Positions 33,301 through 47,500 of a stretch of DNA of 64,000 nucleotides are shown here, one piece after another (within the stretch, counting starts at the first letter, position 1; every line of letters starts with the position of its first letter). The notes below the pieces were generated by a model that searched no databases, was not told the origin of the DNA, and was given only the letters and a program-made list of their open reading frames with translations. Origin of the DNA: Aquarana catesbeiana (lineage: Eukaryota > Chordata > Amphibia > Anura > Ranidae); NCBI RefSeq assembly GCF_042186555.1, contig NC_133335.1, positions 173,494,419 through 173,558,418 on the forward strand. The letters are read 5' to 3'. A program made the position numbers and the translations under genes.

Positions 33301-35511
33301 TAAAGAAGTCCACATCACCGTTGTGTAGAAAAAATTTCAATTCGGCCATTCATCCAGGAAGTCCTCCATTCTTTTTGTTACCCTGTCACCCTTCATGACA
33401 TTCAAATCACCCTGGGTTTAAAATGGGACTATGGGAAAAACTTTTCTTTTTTTTTTTTTCTCCACCTGTGTTCCATTGCAGATATTTCCCTTCACGTCTT
33501 GTCACATAGCCAAACAGGAAGTGAGAGAAAATTCCTGCTGAGGAAATTCCTTGGTCACCAGAACTAGTGTCCCCATTGGAAGATTTCCCCCCTATTATTT
33601 TTCTAGGGACAACCCAAAATTTTGGGATTTTCTTTTTACTTTCAATGATAATGGTAAACAGGACAAATAGAGAGGGTGACTCTCCCTTACAGGGACACAG
33701 ACGGCAATAAAAACTGACAAGCATTTTAATCCCTCTCCACTCCAAATAGTAAAAGTTTTACCCTTAGTTATACTTTAAAGTGATTGTAAACCCTTACAGA
33801 CCACTTTTACCTACAGGTAAGCCTAGATTAAGGCTTACCTGTAGGTGCAAGAAATATCTCCTAAACCTACATGGTTTGGGAGATATTTCCAAAAGACAGT
33901 CACCGATGTCTACGGCGCATGCGCCGTAGACAACGGCGCGCAGGCGCACTGAGCGTGCTGTTAGTGGTGGCACCAGTGCGCATGCGCGGGAGTGACGTCA
34001 CCGCAGCTCTGACCAATCACAGCGCTGGAGCTGTGATACCCGGAAAGAAGATGGACGCTTTGTAGGAGAAGGGACAGCGGTGACATCACAGGCTCCCTTG
34101 TCAGGTAAGTGACACATAATGGGTTATTATGCGATGCATAGTAGCCCATTATGCTTTACCTTTGCAGGGAAACAAAGAAGACGTAAACTCATCAGGGTTT
34201 ACTTCCTCTTTAATTCTCCGTGTCTGTTCTTAATTTGGAATGTATGGACACTGCACAGTAGCATTTTACTCTTGGTATGGATTCTGGATTCAACCACCCT
34301 CCACTCCCCCAACTTCCCTGCTTATTGAGCTGACAGGCTGCTCTGCAACTGTAAGCAAAATGCTTGGCTTGCAGCATGTTTGTTCCATTAAAGATTCCCA
34401 TTTGGCAAAAAAAACATTCACGGGGTGGTAGGCTCAGCCCCCCTCTGAAAGGTACAGATCGCTTTTCTGGAACAGGCTAAATTCACACTTGGTTTATCTG
34501 TTCTTGTGCTGTATGTATGGATACTCCACAGTAACATTTTGCTTGTGCTGGGTGCAGTTCTCAGTATATGTTCTAATGCAATCTTATTTTATTGAGATAG
34601 AAAAATTGTACAGTAGACCTATATGTCCTTCAATATCACATAAACAGAAATATACATCCTTGCAACACTGGTGTCATACCGCCTCATGGTTTAGATAATT
34701 TGTGAGCTTTGATTGATTTAGTGTGGTATATATGCCTGTATACCTACAGCGTCTAACCTGGCTTATTAAGGGTAGGTGAGCACCACTATCTACTCATTAC
34801 AGGTAGGCTAGGGCTTTTGTTGCTGTGCTGAATGCGTTTTCTCTGAGGGGGAAGCTCTCTGTGTGTGCCACCATTCCGGTCTGATGAGACTAGAGATTGT
34901 GATTTAGGTGATCGTGTAATACTGCAACATTTAAAGGGAAAGGAGAGAGAGAGTGGGGATAGAGGGGTCAAGGCAGTAAGGAATGTAGAAATTAAGAGAG
35001 ACATTCCACTCTGGCTACACAGGTGCGTCACAGTCCTCTGGCCCATGGAATAAATTCTGAGGAGTATCGAAACATAGACCACGAGGTCCAGGTCTTGGAG
35101 AATTGCTCCTCTTTACCTGTTTCCTGCGACAACATTCGTTCCAATCTATTGATTTGGTCCACTTCAATTGCCCAATCCCCCAGAGAAGGCATGCTCGTCC
35201 ACTTCCAATGTCTGGGCAGAACCGTTCTAGCAGCCGCCAGAAAGTGAAGCAAAACGTCTTTTTTGACCGATTTAAGCGGTCCGGGGAGCAAAGATAGCAG
35301 AACTACCTCAGGAGAGGGTGTGATTGAGGTCACCATGAGTCGGTACTCGTGCAAATGCTCTGATGTTTAATGCCATACTTGTTGTTGTATCGAGCCAGGC
35401 ATCCTCATTGAGGCAGGGGGGCTGGGCAGCTTCACAGGTGATTGGTGTGGGGGCAGTTACAAGCACCCATTCCCCCTGTATAGCCTTTCTATAAAGCAAC
35501 TGACAGCCGCT

Positions 35512-35546
<35 letters not shown>

Positions 35547-38500
35547 CTCTCACCAAATCCCCCCCCCCAACAGTAGCTGATAAAAATAAATGCATTTAAA
35601 AAAAGAGAGAATAATAAATAAAGGGTAATTTGTAAAAATAATAATAAAAATAAATAACCCACCCACTGACACCCTCCACTCCCACTCCCAAAATAAGAAA
35701 ACACTGTAAAAAAAAAAAAAAAAAACCCAATATATCAATTAAAAGAATAATTAAAAAAAATAACTGTAAAAAATTTAATTGTGGGGGGAAAAAAAAAGTC
35801 CACCCCTCATCAGTGCTGCATATTAGTGCCACTGTCACATGACATAAAAAGTATCGGGAATCGGTTTTGGCGCCTACTTGAGAAAATGGTATTGGTGCAA
35901 CCCTATATACTATAGTTTGTGGAATCGCTAAGTTTCACACATAAATAATATACACTGATTATTTTCACCAAAGAAATGTAGCAGTATTTTGGGCTAAATT
36001 TATGAAGAACATTTTTTTAAAATAACAAGCATGTTGTTCTCGCCTGCACTGTGCATTGATTTTGCACATAGGAGACCCAATCCTTTTCTTTTTACATAGT
36101 AGGTGAGGGTGAAAAAGATGCAAGTCCATCAAGTCCAACCTATGTGTGTGATTATATGTCAGTATTACATTGTATATCCCTGTAATGATGTGGTCGTTAA
36201 GGTGCTTATCTAATAGTTTTTTTTTAAGCTATCGATGCTCCCTGCTGACACCACCGCCTGTGGAAGGGAATTCCACATCCTTGCCGATCTTACAGTAAAG
36301 AACCCAAAGATTCCCATTGTCAAGTGCCCCCATAGCAAGCTTCTTGCTATGGGGGCACTCGAGCAGGCTCACTCCCGAGCCACGCTGTGTGTGCCCACCC
36401 ATATAAACGGGTGAAACATCTTCCCAAAGGTTAACTTATACTTTATTGCATTAGGGTAAAAAAGCCTTGAGCCTTTAGAACCACTTAAACTTCAGTTCAG
36501 TTTTAAATGTTTTTGTGTTTTTTTTTGTTTTTTTTTAAATCCCACAACAGGATAATGTAGAGCGGGCTGATGCTATCCAGCTCAGCCTTGAAGAATTTAT
36601 TGAGCGCTTTGAGAAGCCTTACAAGCCAGTAGTCCTCATCAATGCTCAGTTTGGTTGGCCAGCTCAAGAGAAATGGACGCTGGAAAGGCTGAAGCGAAAG
36701 TATCGCAATCAGAAGTTCAAATGTGGAGAGGATAACGATGGATATTCGGTGAAGATGAAAATGAAATATTACATTGAGTACATGGAGGGGACCCGGGATG
36801 ACAGTCCACTCTACATCTTTGACAGCAGTTATGGGGAACATCCCAAGAGACAGAAAATACTGGATGACTATGAAGTGCCAAAATATTTCACGGATGACCT
36901 CTTCCAGTATGCGGGCGAGAAGCGCAGACCACCATACAGGTACAGTGAGATTAGGTCTTCAACTTCTGTCATAAATGGTACAAGGCGTCATGCAGTACTA
37001 AACCCAGTGACACTGCTGCAGGCTTTAAAGCAAAAGTAAACCTATTGATTTAGTTTCAAAAAAACTTTAAGTTCCCGGAACGTGCTGGGAATGTAACGCT
37101 CATATTGGTTGTGCTCTAAACCAAACTGTCAAACCATCCCATGGCTGTTTCCATAACTAATCACATGTGCAGCATCATGGCAATTGAAGAATAAACAGAG
37201 GTCAAGGTGGCAGCTTCCTTGGCTGAAAACGATAGGAGGGTTTAGTTCCACTTTAAAAATGAAATCCACCAGAAAAGTAATTTTGTAATTTGTTAGGCCC
37301 GCTCTGGGTTCCCCCTTATGCCCCCGCACCCCCTCCTACAGCCACCCAATACATAGTAGTTAAAGGGGTTGTAAAGATGTTTTTTTTTTTTTTTTTTTAA
37401 AATAACAAACATGTTATACTTACCTTCACTGTGCAGCTCGTTCTGCACAGAGTGGCCCCGAACCTGGTCTTCTGGGGTCCCTCGGCGGCTGTTTCAGCTC
37501 CTCCCCACAAGCATTTACCACCTTCATGCGAGCTCCTTCGCACGGTGGTGAGTGCTTGCGGGCGCGCTCCCGTGATACAGCCGGCGGCTATAGCTGCTCG
37601 CTGTATCACTCGGCCCCGCCCCCCGGCGCGCAGCATCATCGGATGTGATTGACAGCAGCGCGAGCCAATGGCTGCGCTGCTTTCAATCCATCCACTGCAG
37701 CCAATCAGCGACCAGGCTGAGCTGCAATGAAGATGACGAGCACGAGCAGCGAAGATTCGAGGCGTCGGGTAAGTAAAACGGGGGGGCTGGGGGCGGCGGT
37801 ACTGTCAAAAGTTTTTTCACCTTAATGCATAGAATGCATTAAGGTGAAAAAATTTTTACCTTTACAACCCCTTTAATATTTATTTTTGTATTATATTTTT
37901 GCACAGTCTTCAGGCCGGTCATGTGGTACTCTTTATCATTGTATCTTTTTCTGGCATTGGGAGGTCCTCGATGATGCAGACAGTGGTGCTGATGTCAGCT
38001 GCATCATTACACTGTGTCCACAGGGTGCTGTGAGGAAGCCCCTTACACTCAGTATTTCTTCTGAGTTAAATGATGTCCAGTGTGCATTCCACCTGGAAGA
38101 CTGAGGATATCTTGCACCAAAAAAGGCAGGGGACAGCACCAGGGAGGAGGTAAAAAAAAAAAAAAAAAAACTCTGTAAATCTGTTTTTAAATCCTAAGGG
38201 ATCATTTTCACTTTACCAATTTGCTTGTAGTTTGGAAAGAACCCAAACCAGATTCAGTATGGTAAAGTTTGTACTTGTGTTCAATGCCTCTGTGTTTCTG
38301 TAGGCTGCAAATGTTTCCCTCAAGCGATCAGAAAAGTAATATTTTATGTTCCGCAATTGCTCAACATGCAGAATACAAAATAGGATGGTGGTAAAATGAA
38401 TGAGTAAACTTGCCAACATTCCTAATTCTGAACCAAATCTCTATTGTGTCCCCATGAAACTTTTGTGGGAATGGTGTGTAAAGTTTATAGGTAAAAACAT

Positions 38501-41500
38501 CATCTTGATTTACAACATATTAATCACTTCAGCCCTGGAAGATTTGGCTGCTCAATGACCAGGCCATTTTTTGTGATACAGCACTGCGTCGCTTTAACTG
38601 ACAATTGCATGGTCGTGCAACGCTGTTGTTTTTTTTTTTTTTTTATTTTTTTTTCCCCCCACAAATAGAGCTTTCTTTTGGTGGCATTTGATCACCTCTG
38701 CGGTTTTTATTTTTTGCGCTATAAACAAGAGGGCGACAATTTTGAAAAAAAAAAAATCTATCTTCCGTTTTTTTTTTTTTTTTTTTTTTTTACTATAATA
38801 AATATCCCACATTTTTTCTCAAAAACATATTTTTTGGGGGGAAAAATTGCAATAAGCGTATATTGATTGGTTTGTGGAAAAGTTATAGCGCCTACAAAAT
38901 AGGGAATAGATTTATGGCATTTTTAATTAATTTTTTTTTTACTAGTAATGGGGGCGATCTGCGATTTTATATTTTATTTATCGGGACTGCGATATTGTGG
39001 CGGACAGATTGGACACTTGACACATTTTTGGGACCTTTGACAATTATACAGCGATCAGAACTATAAAAATACACTGATTACAGTATAAATGTCACTGGCA
39101 GGGAATGGGTTAACACTAGGGGGCAATCAAGGGGTTAACTGTGTTCCCTAGGTGTGTTCTAACTGTAGGGGGGATGGGACTGTCTAGGAGGAGAGAGAGA
39201 TCGGTGTTCAGATCTGTCTCTACTCCCCTGAAAGAACCAAGATTTGTGTGTTTACACACACAGATCCTGATTCTCGCTCTGTCACGAGCGATCGTGGGTG
39301 CCCAACGGTCATCACGCCTGCCGGGCACGCGCATCGGCTCCAGGCACACGCTGTGGGTGCGCCCCTAGTGGCCAAAAGACGAATCAACGTAAGGTAACGT
39401 CGTTTCGGCCGCAGTGAAACTGCGACGGCTGGTCGGCAAACAGTTAAAGAACACCATCCTAAAATCAAATTGCGCTTGGTACAATGTACATTAGCAGGCA
39501 CATTTCAAAAAAATTGAATATCATCAAAAAGTTAATTTATTTCAGTAATTCAATTCAAAAAGTGAAATTCCTATAATTTTATATAGATTCATTACACGCG
39601 GAGTGATGTATTTCAAGCATTTCTTTCTTTTAATATTGATTTATGGCTTACAGCTACTGAAAACCCAAAATTCAGTATCTCAGAAAATTAGAATATTGTG
39701 AAAGTTCAATATTGTAGCCTCATGGTGTCACACTCTAATCAGTTCATTAACTCAAAACATCTGTAAAGGTTTCCTGAACCTTTAAATATCCTCTCAATCT
39801 GGTTCAGTAGGTTACACAATCATGGGAAGACTGCTGACTGTTTTCCAGAAGACAGTCATTGACACCCTCCACAAGGAGGGTAAGCCACAAAACATTGTTG
39901 CTAAAGAAGCTGGCTGTTCAGAGTGCTGTATCCAAACATAGTAATGGAAAGTTGAGTGGAAGGAAAAAGTGTGGTAGAAAAAGGTGCACAAGCAACAGGG
40001 ATAACCGCAGCCTTGAGAGGATTGTGAAGCAAAGGACATTCAAAAATTTTGGCGAAATGCACAAGGAGTGGACTACGGCTGGTGTCAGTGCCTAAAGAGC
40101 CACCACACAGACGTATCTAGTAGAGGTGCACTGACTGGAAATTTTGGTGCCGAAACCAAAAACGGAGGATGCCAAAAATGACAGTTTAAAAAAAAAATGT
40201 ATATTTTTATATATAATTGTATTAAGCTTTTTAATTAATATCAATTTAGATTAATAATTTATTGTTGGACATTATTGGCACCTTTTTAGTGCAAGAAAAA
40301 TGCAGTCTCTGACCATCTCTTGTATAATGTCTGCAATCTCTTAAACACATTGCTTAATAGTATTGGCAAAATTTCCATTTGGTGCACCTCTAGCAGACAT
40401 GATACAGGAGATAGAGACTGCAGACATGATACAAGTGATCAATGCAGCCTCTCCGGTGCCTGGATCACACAGAGCAGCGATTTTCCCGTCTCCTATGATC
40501 CACGTCACACTGATTCAATTTACCTGCATTGGATCAGTGTTCGGTCTATCACAGGGGGAGGGACATTGTTACAGGGGCTGCCGAACAATCAGCTCCGTGA
40601 CACAGAGGGAGATCTCAGCTCTGCGTGACATGAGGAGGAGGGAGGGGAGGACTGGGGCGTGCCAGGATGACACCCCTGCAATGTGCTGCACCCGGGATGG
40701 ACCACCACCTTTTCAGTGCCATCATTGGCACCTTTTTTTTTCTTTCGGCCAATCGCAAAAGACCATTTTCGGCCGACATTAGGTGCACCTCTAAACAACA
40801 TCAGAAGCATCTTACCTGGGCTAAGGAGAAAAAGGAAAGGACTGTTGCTCAGTGGTCCAAAGTCCTCTTTTCAGATGAAAGTAAATTTTACATTTGATTT
40901 GGAAATCGAGGTCCCAGAGTCTGGAGGAAGAGTGGAGAGGCACAGAATCCAAGTTGCACGAGGTCCAGTGTGAAGTTTCCACAGTCAGTGATGATTTGGG
41001 GCGTCATGTCATCTGCAGGTCTTGGTCCACTGTGTTTTATCAAGTCCAAAGCCAACACAGCCCTCTACCAGGAAATTCTAGAGCACTTCATGCTTCCCTC
41101 TGCTGACCAGCTTTGTGGAGATGCTGATTTAATTTTCCAGCAGGTCTTGGCACCTGCCTACACTGCCAAAAGTATCAATACCTGGTTTATTGATCATGGT
41201 ATCATGGTGCTTGATTGGCCAGCAAACTCGCCTGACCTAAACCCCATAGAGAATCTGTGGGGTATTGTCAAGAGGAAGATGAGAGACACCAGACCCAACA
41301 ATGCAGATGAGCTGAAGACCACTATCAAAGCAACCTGGGCTTCCATAACAACTCAGCAGTGCCAGAGGTTGATCGCCTCCATGCTACTCTGCATTGATGC
41401 AGTAATTCATGCAAAAGGAGCCCTGACCAAGTATTGAGTGCATACCATACTGTACATGGACATACTTTTCAGTAAGTCAACGTTTCTGTATTTTAAAAGT

Positions 41501-44500
41501 CCTTTTTTTTTTAATTGGTCTTATGTAATCTAATTTTCTGAGATACTGAATCTTGGGTTTTCACTAGCTGTAAGCCATAATCATCAAAAGTAAAAAATGC
41601 TTGAAAAATATCATTCTGTGTAATGAATCTACAGAGTATCACAAAAGTGAGTACACCCCTCACATTTTTGTAAATATTTTATTATATCTTTTCATGTGAC
41701 AACACTGAAGACATGACACTTTGCTACAATGTAAAGTAGTGAGTGTATAGCTTGTATAACAGTGTAAATTTGCTGTCCCCTCAAAATAACTCAACACACA
41801 GCCATTAATGTCTAAACTGCTGGCAACAAAAGTGAGTACACCCCTAAGTGAAAATGTCCAAATTGGGGCCAATTAGCCATTTCCCTCCCTGGTGTCATGT
41901 GACTCTTTAGTGTTACAAGGTCTCGGATGTGAATGGGGAGCAGGTGTGTTAAATTTGGTGTTATCACTCTCACCCTCTCATACTGATCACCTGAGGTTCA
42001 ACATGGCAGTTCATGGCAAAAAACTGAGGATCTGAAAAAAAGAATTGTTGCTAAGAAATGTCTGATGAGACCAAGATAAACTTATTTTGTTCAGAGGGTG
42101 TCAAGCGTGTGTGGCGGCAAACAGGTGAGGAGTACAAAGACAAGTGTGTCTTGCCTACAGTCAAGCATTATGGTGGGAGTGTCATGGTCTGGTGCTGCAT
42201 TAGTGCTGCCGGTGTCTTGCCGAGAAAGTTCCCCCAGCGGATAAGGACCCCGCTGTGCTGCGCAGTCGCAGCGCTTGCGCAGTACGACTACGGAGCCGCC
42301 GAAAATAGTCGAATCTGGAAACCTTGAGTCAGCTGTACACGGCGCCTGTGCCCTGAGCCCAGGTTCAAGCCCCACCATCCAAGTGGACATAGAGGTAGAA
42401 TAATAAAGTGCCGAGCGGGGCCGTGCCCGAAGCGTAGTGAGCCCGCGAGGGCCCTGTTACAGGCGCCGTGTACAGATGACTTACAGCTATTCAGCTTGGA
42501 ATTTTTCCGGCAGCTCGTACTGCGCAAGCGCTGCTCCTGCGCAGTACAGGGGGGTCCTTATCCGCCGAGGGGAACTTTCTCAGCAGAACACCGGCACTGG
42601 GGAGCTACAGTTCATTGAGGGAACCATGAATGCCAACATGTATTGTGATATACCGAAGCAGAACACGATCCCCTCCCTTCATAGACTGGGCCGCTGGGCA
42701 GTATTCCAACATAACTACTCCAAACACACCTCCAAGAGGACCACTGCTTTGCTAAAGAAGCTGAGGGTAAAGGTAATGGATTGGCCAAGCATGTCTCCAG
42801 ACTTAAACCCTATTGAGCATCTGTGTGGTATCCTCAAACGGAAGGTGGAGGAGTACAAGGTCTCTAACATCCACCATCTCCATGATGTCGTCATGGAGGA
42901 GTGGAAGAGGACAGTGGCAACCTGTGAAGCTCTGTTGAACTCCATGCCCAAGAGGGTTATTGCAGTGCTGGAAAATAATGGTGGCCACACAAAATATTGA
43001 CACTTTGGGCCCAATTTGGACATTTTCACTTAAGGGTGTACTCACTTTTGTTGCCAGCGGTATATACATTAATGGCTGTGTAGGTTACTTTGAGGGGACA
43101 GCAAATTTACACTGTTATACAAGCTGTACACTCACTACTTTACATTGTAGCAAAGTGTCATTTCTTCAGTATTGTCACATGAAAAGATAGAATAAAATAT
43201 TTACAAAAATGTAAAGGGTGTACTCATTTTTGTTTGAGATATATATTATGAGTTTCACTTTTTGAATTGAATTACTGAAATACATTTTTTGAGATGCACC
43301 TGTACATAAAAAATGCAATATATCTGACACTACCCTTAAATCCCTAATCTGGAAATTTATAGCGTTTCTTATAGTGCTTGGCTTGTCCTCCCTAATACCC
43401 GAATCTGGATTAACCCAATAAGTTTTGGCTATTCTTCTTCAGGGTTAATGGGGTGTGACATATTTTTTAACCACTTCCTGCCCGGATTATAGCGGACTGA
43501 CGTCCGGGAAGTGGTTCCGTTATCCTGACTGGGCGTCATATGACGTCCAGCAGGATAACATGCCGCCGCGCATCGCGGCAATCGGTGGAGCGGTGTGTCA
43601 GCCTGACACACCGCTCCACCGATCTTGGTAAAGAGCCTCTTGGCACCATTATGTTTCAGTTATGCCCAGCAATGCCACCAATAAGTTTTATCAGTGCCAC
43701 AAATCAGTGTCATCAGTGCCACCTGTCATTGCCCATCGGTGCCACCCATAAGTACCAATCAATGCCACCTACGAGTGCCCATCATCGGTGCCGCCTCATT
43801 GGTGCAGCCATATCGGTGCCGCCTCATTGGTGCAGCCATATCGGTGCCGCCTCATTGGTGCAGCCATATCGGTGCCGCCATATCGGTGCCGCCTCATTGG
43901 TGCAGCCATATCGGTGCCGCCTCATTGGTGCAGCCATATCGGTGCCCGTCAGTGAAGAAGAAAACGTACTTTATTTACAAAAAAATTTTAACAGAAACAA
44001 AGAAAAACTTGTTTTTTTTTTCAAAACATTTCGGTCAATTGTCATTCAAATTGCGACAGCGCTGAAAATTTGGCCTGGGCGGGAAGGTGTCTAAGTGCCT
44101 GGTATTGAAGTGGTTAATAGAACTGATAATTTTAAATATAATTTAAATACAACAATATTAATGTAACACATTACATCTAAGATTAATACTTACGATGCAG
44201 ACTTGTATAAAAGAGCCATTCACCCAATAATAAAATCATCTGGGGTACCTCTCCACTCTTAACCAGGGTGGATTTGATTTAAATCGCTAGTAAAAAAGAT
44301 ATAAATCTAGATATATCTATCTCTCTATCTCTCTATCTCATGTGGCAAAAAAAAAAAATCTGTGAAATGGCTTGATATTTATTTTTTAAATGTCTTATGT
44401 TCTATCAGGTGGTTTGTGATGGGTCCTCCTCGCTCTGGAACAGGAATACACATTGATCCTCTAGGAACCAGTGCCTGGAATGCCCTGGTCCATGGCCACA

Positions 44501-47500
44501 AGCGTTGGTGCCTCTTTCCCACCAATACCCCACGTGAACTAATCAAAGTGACACGGGAAGAAGGTGGAAACCAGCAAGATGAAGCCATCACTTGGTTTAA
44601 TGTCATATACCCACGCACATTGCTTCCTACCTGGCCTGCTGAATTCAAACCCCTAGAGATCTTACAGAAGCCTGGAGAGACTGTATTTGTGCCAGGTAAA
44701 TACTTCTACCCACAAAAAGTGCCCATGTTTAGAATAAATGTGGACACCGGGTCAGTACATACTAGTACATTGCTTTGGGTGCACTATTTGGGAGTTCGCC
44801 ACAGTGCCTACACTGAGGTTTAAAAGGCTCTCTTCTGCAAACAGGCAAAAGTGTAGATGTGTCCTCTTAAATGGTAAACTGCAATGAACGAAGTGTAGAG
44901 GTAAATAAGCCCCTTAGGGCTGTGGGAACATGAGCTACCGGCTGCTCAATGATGTGTATTTGCCTTTCCAGTCATTTTTTATGGTACCCAACACATCTGT
45001 GCTACAGCACTGCAACACGCATACACCATGCACCTTCTCTACAGCACGCTTCAACACCCCACCTACACAATGTAAGTTGCTGTGTGTGTGTTTTTTAATT
45101 TTTGTAAGACCTATATACACTCAGTTTATGGTGAGGTTTTATATTACATATTATACCTATTGTTTTTAATAATATGGTTTTCTTCAGGTGGTTGGTGGCA
45201 TGTTGTACTTAACCTGGACACCACTATTGCTGTTACCCAAAACTTTGCCAGCTGCACGAACTTCCCTATTGTTTGGCACAAGACAGTAAGAGGGCGCCCC
45301 AAACTTTCAAGAAAATGGTACAGGTAAGAGGTTGTTGTTCATTAAGAGCTCATTCACACCATACGTGCATGAAAACTGATGGGGAAACCGCACAGATTTC
45401 ACTTGTAGAGACATGAGTTTACATCAGTATTACATCAGTTTTCATGTGCATTTCAGGGATCATTCACATCTGCAGCAGAAAATCACAGGTCTCTGCAAGA
45501 CACACAGGAAACTGTGTTTCCAGTGCAGAGGTGTGCAGGATTATTGCACACAGCTCTGCACCCAAACTGAAAGAAACTAACAGCACCGCTCTGCACTCCA
45601 TGTGACAGGCAGAGCGGTTTGTGTTTCCGTGTCCCAACAGCATGACCACAGCTAAGAGGGGGGCAGCATGAAGACTTGCATGGTGGACCAGAGGGGGATC
45701 GGTGTGGCAGGGGAAGAGGGGGGCGGGTAACAAGATCCATTCAGCCGCATGTCTCTCCCTGCAGCCTCTGAAAGCCGGCAGGAGGGAGAGGAGGAGAAGG
45801 GGCTGCAGGGAGTGACCCACACACAGATGATCAGATCTTGTAATTGCCCCTTCTCCTGCCACATAGATTTTCCCCTCTGGTCCACCATGCGAGTCTTCAT
45901 ACTGCCCAGCCCCCGCCTGTCCCCCTCCCCACCCGTAACACTGTCGGCAGGTACTGCGGACAAACGGGGATTTTTCAGTCTGCAGATCAGGGGAAGGAGC
46001 CGGTAAATGCAATTTACCAGGCCCCTTCCTTTTATGAATAAACACAGTGAGTGATTGGTACTGATCGCTCACTGTGTTCATTCATAACTGAAGTGTAGTA
46101 AACATTTACTATGCTTCAGTTTATGAATAAATGGAACCTCTGTATAGATAGAGCCTCCTGCTCATTCATTCTGCATTGCAGTTGAGGCTGCAGAGAAAAG
46201 GATTGAGGAATGTTCTCAGTCCCTTTCTCTGTCTCAAAAGTGAGATATCAGAGGTCTGTTTAGACCCCTGATATTTCACCAAAGCCCCTACAAAAAGTAA
46301 AAAAATGTTGCAATTGACACCTTTTTGCCACCACTTAAGCTGCAATAGACAGCAAACGGGGTGTTTACATGCTGCGGCTGTGATGCTTCTTTGTGCCCGT
46401 GGCAGAGTTGACCTAACTTGTAGAAACCGGCGGGCATCTGAACACTACACATTCAAGTCAGCGGGAAAGTGCCGCAAACGCCCTGCAATCGTGTGCAATG
46501 CACTCACTTGCAGCACTTTTTCTGCAAAAAATTGAGTTAAAACGGGTGTTGAGAAGTGGTTGCTGCATCACTTTATCAGCACCTATCAGTAGCCTCTAGC
46601 ACAATCCGAATGTGGATGGGGCTTCAGAGGTAAGGGAGATTCAGACACGTGTGTAAGGGCTCAGTCACCATCTGCAGAGACCTTTAGGTCTCTGCAAGAA
46701 AGGCAGAAAACGATTGTTTTCTATGTGGCTCGTTCACACCTTAATGCAGGCGTGATGTCCAGTGCGAAGAGGTGTGGTGTTATGCAGCATGTCTGCATTT
46801 TTCCTCACACCTGTGCACTGAAACGCAGACAGATCTGACAGCCCTGCTCTGCATGACTCTGTGTGACAGGATGTGGGAGAGAAAGCAGAGTAGTGCTCTG
46901 TGTCTATACTGCCCACCTGCTTTACATCATGTCTGCTGCAAGGGGGCATGTGTTGGCAGGCACTGATATGGGGAGACAGCATATCGTCACTGATGATTGG
47001 GGACAAAATGGTGGCACAGATGATGAAAGAATAGTGGGCACTGATTACACAATGAGGACAGAGGATGTGATGTCAGTCTGTGCATAAAACAGATTTGCAT
47101 GAAAACTGATGTAAAACAAATGTAAACTCATGTCTCTGCAAGTGCATTCTGCACGTTTTTCCCATCAGTTTTTATGCATGTATGGTGGGAACGAGCCCGC
47201 AGTGAATTTTTATGCATGTTGACATTAGTTTTCATGCGTGTCAGTTATGTGCCCTGTTCACACCAATGTTTGTCATGTCAGTATATTTATTTGTTTGTTT
47301 ATTTATTTTCATGTGCAGCAAATTGCTTACATGTTGCAGATTTCTGCGCAGGAAAAAAATCCACACCTGTTACCATTGTTTTGGTGTGAACAGGGAAATG
47401 GAGAAAAACTGACGTCTGCACCATGGTGTGAACGAGGCCTAAAGGTTGGGAAATATTAATGCTTGCCAACCGCCGCATGTACTTATACGTCGGCAAAATG

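Larger units (their letters stand above)
21651..36550 (+). other. JMJD6 intron 1
   Basis: A 14.9-kb intron with no exon-like conserved sequence. It contains a T-rich tract and repeat (22430-22860), a TTAA-type MITE (23281-23739), a Tc1 copy (25378-26197), long ranid repeats A and B, several MITEs and a LINE 3' end. Parts of 21780-22420 resemble decayed repeat B. 24120-24840 and 32720-33410 hold no clear gene or complete element. Confidence 0.9.
41637..43243 (+). mobile_element. Inner Tc1/mariner element with long inverted ends
   Basis: Inverted ends of about 200 bp: AAAAGTGAGTACACCCCT at 41644 pairs with AGGGTGTACTCATTTTTG at 43215. A second pair (GTGAGTACACCCCTAAGTG at 41832; CTTAAGGGTGTACTCAC at 43030) lies inside. 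It carries its own broken transposase and a nested MITE (42211-42592). Confidence 0.85.
39492..43304 (+). mobile_element. Outer Tc1/mariner element of a nested pair
   Basis: Left TIR near GCAGGCACATTTCAAAAAAA (39494) and right TIR ATTTTTTGAGATGCACCTGTA (43283-43304) pair, with CTGAGATACTGAAT-type subterminal repeats. TA lies at each end. Two other elements sit inside: a MITE (40121-40793) and a second Tc1 (41637-43243). The transposase is on the + strand and broken. Confidence 0.85.
36940..44408 (+). other. JMJD6 intron 2
   Basis: 7.5 kb dominated by a family C MITE (37360-37876), repeat A (38523-39447), a Tc1-in-Tc1 nest (39492-43304) and repeat D (43469-44116). 36940-37359 and 37880-38520 show no clear element or gene. 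A TCTC/TATC low-complexity run is at 44312-44340. Confidence 0.9.

Noticed and set aside
42340..42420. tRNA gene at GGTTCAAGCCCCACC
   Set aside because: The T-stem does not pair well and no A box or acceptor stem could be placed; kept only as a weak B-box observation.
43540..44094. 184-codon frame with His-Ile-Gly-Ala-Ala repeats
   Set aside because: It is a translation of the 28-bp minisatellite in repeat D, not a protein.
45464..46081. 205-codon minus-strand open frame in JMJD6 intron 4
   Set aside because: It lies in a self-complementary non-autonomous element, the matching opposite strand is also open, and the composition shows no domain.
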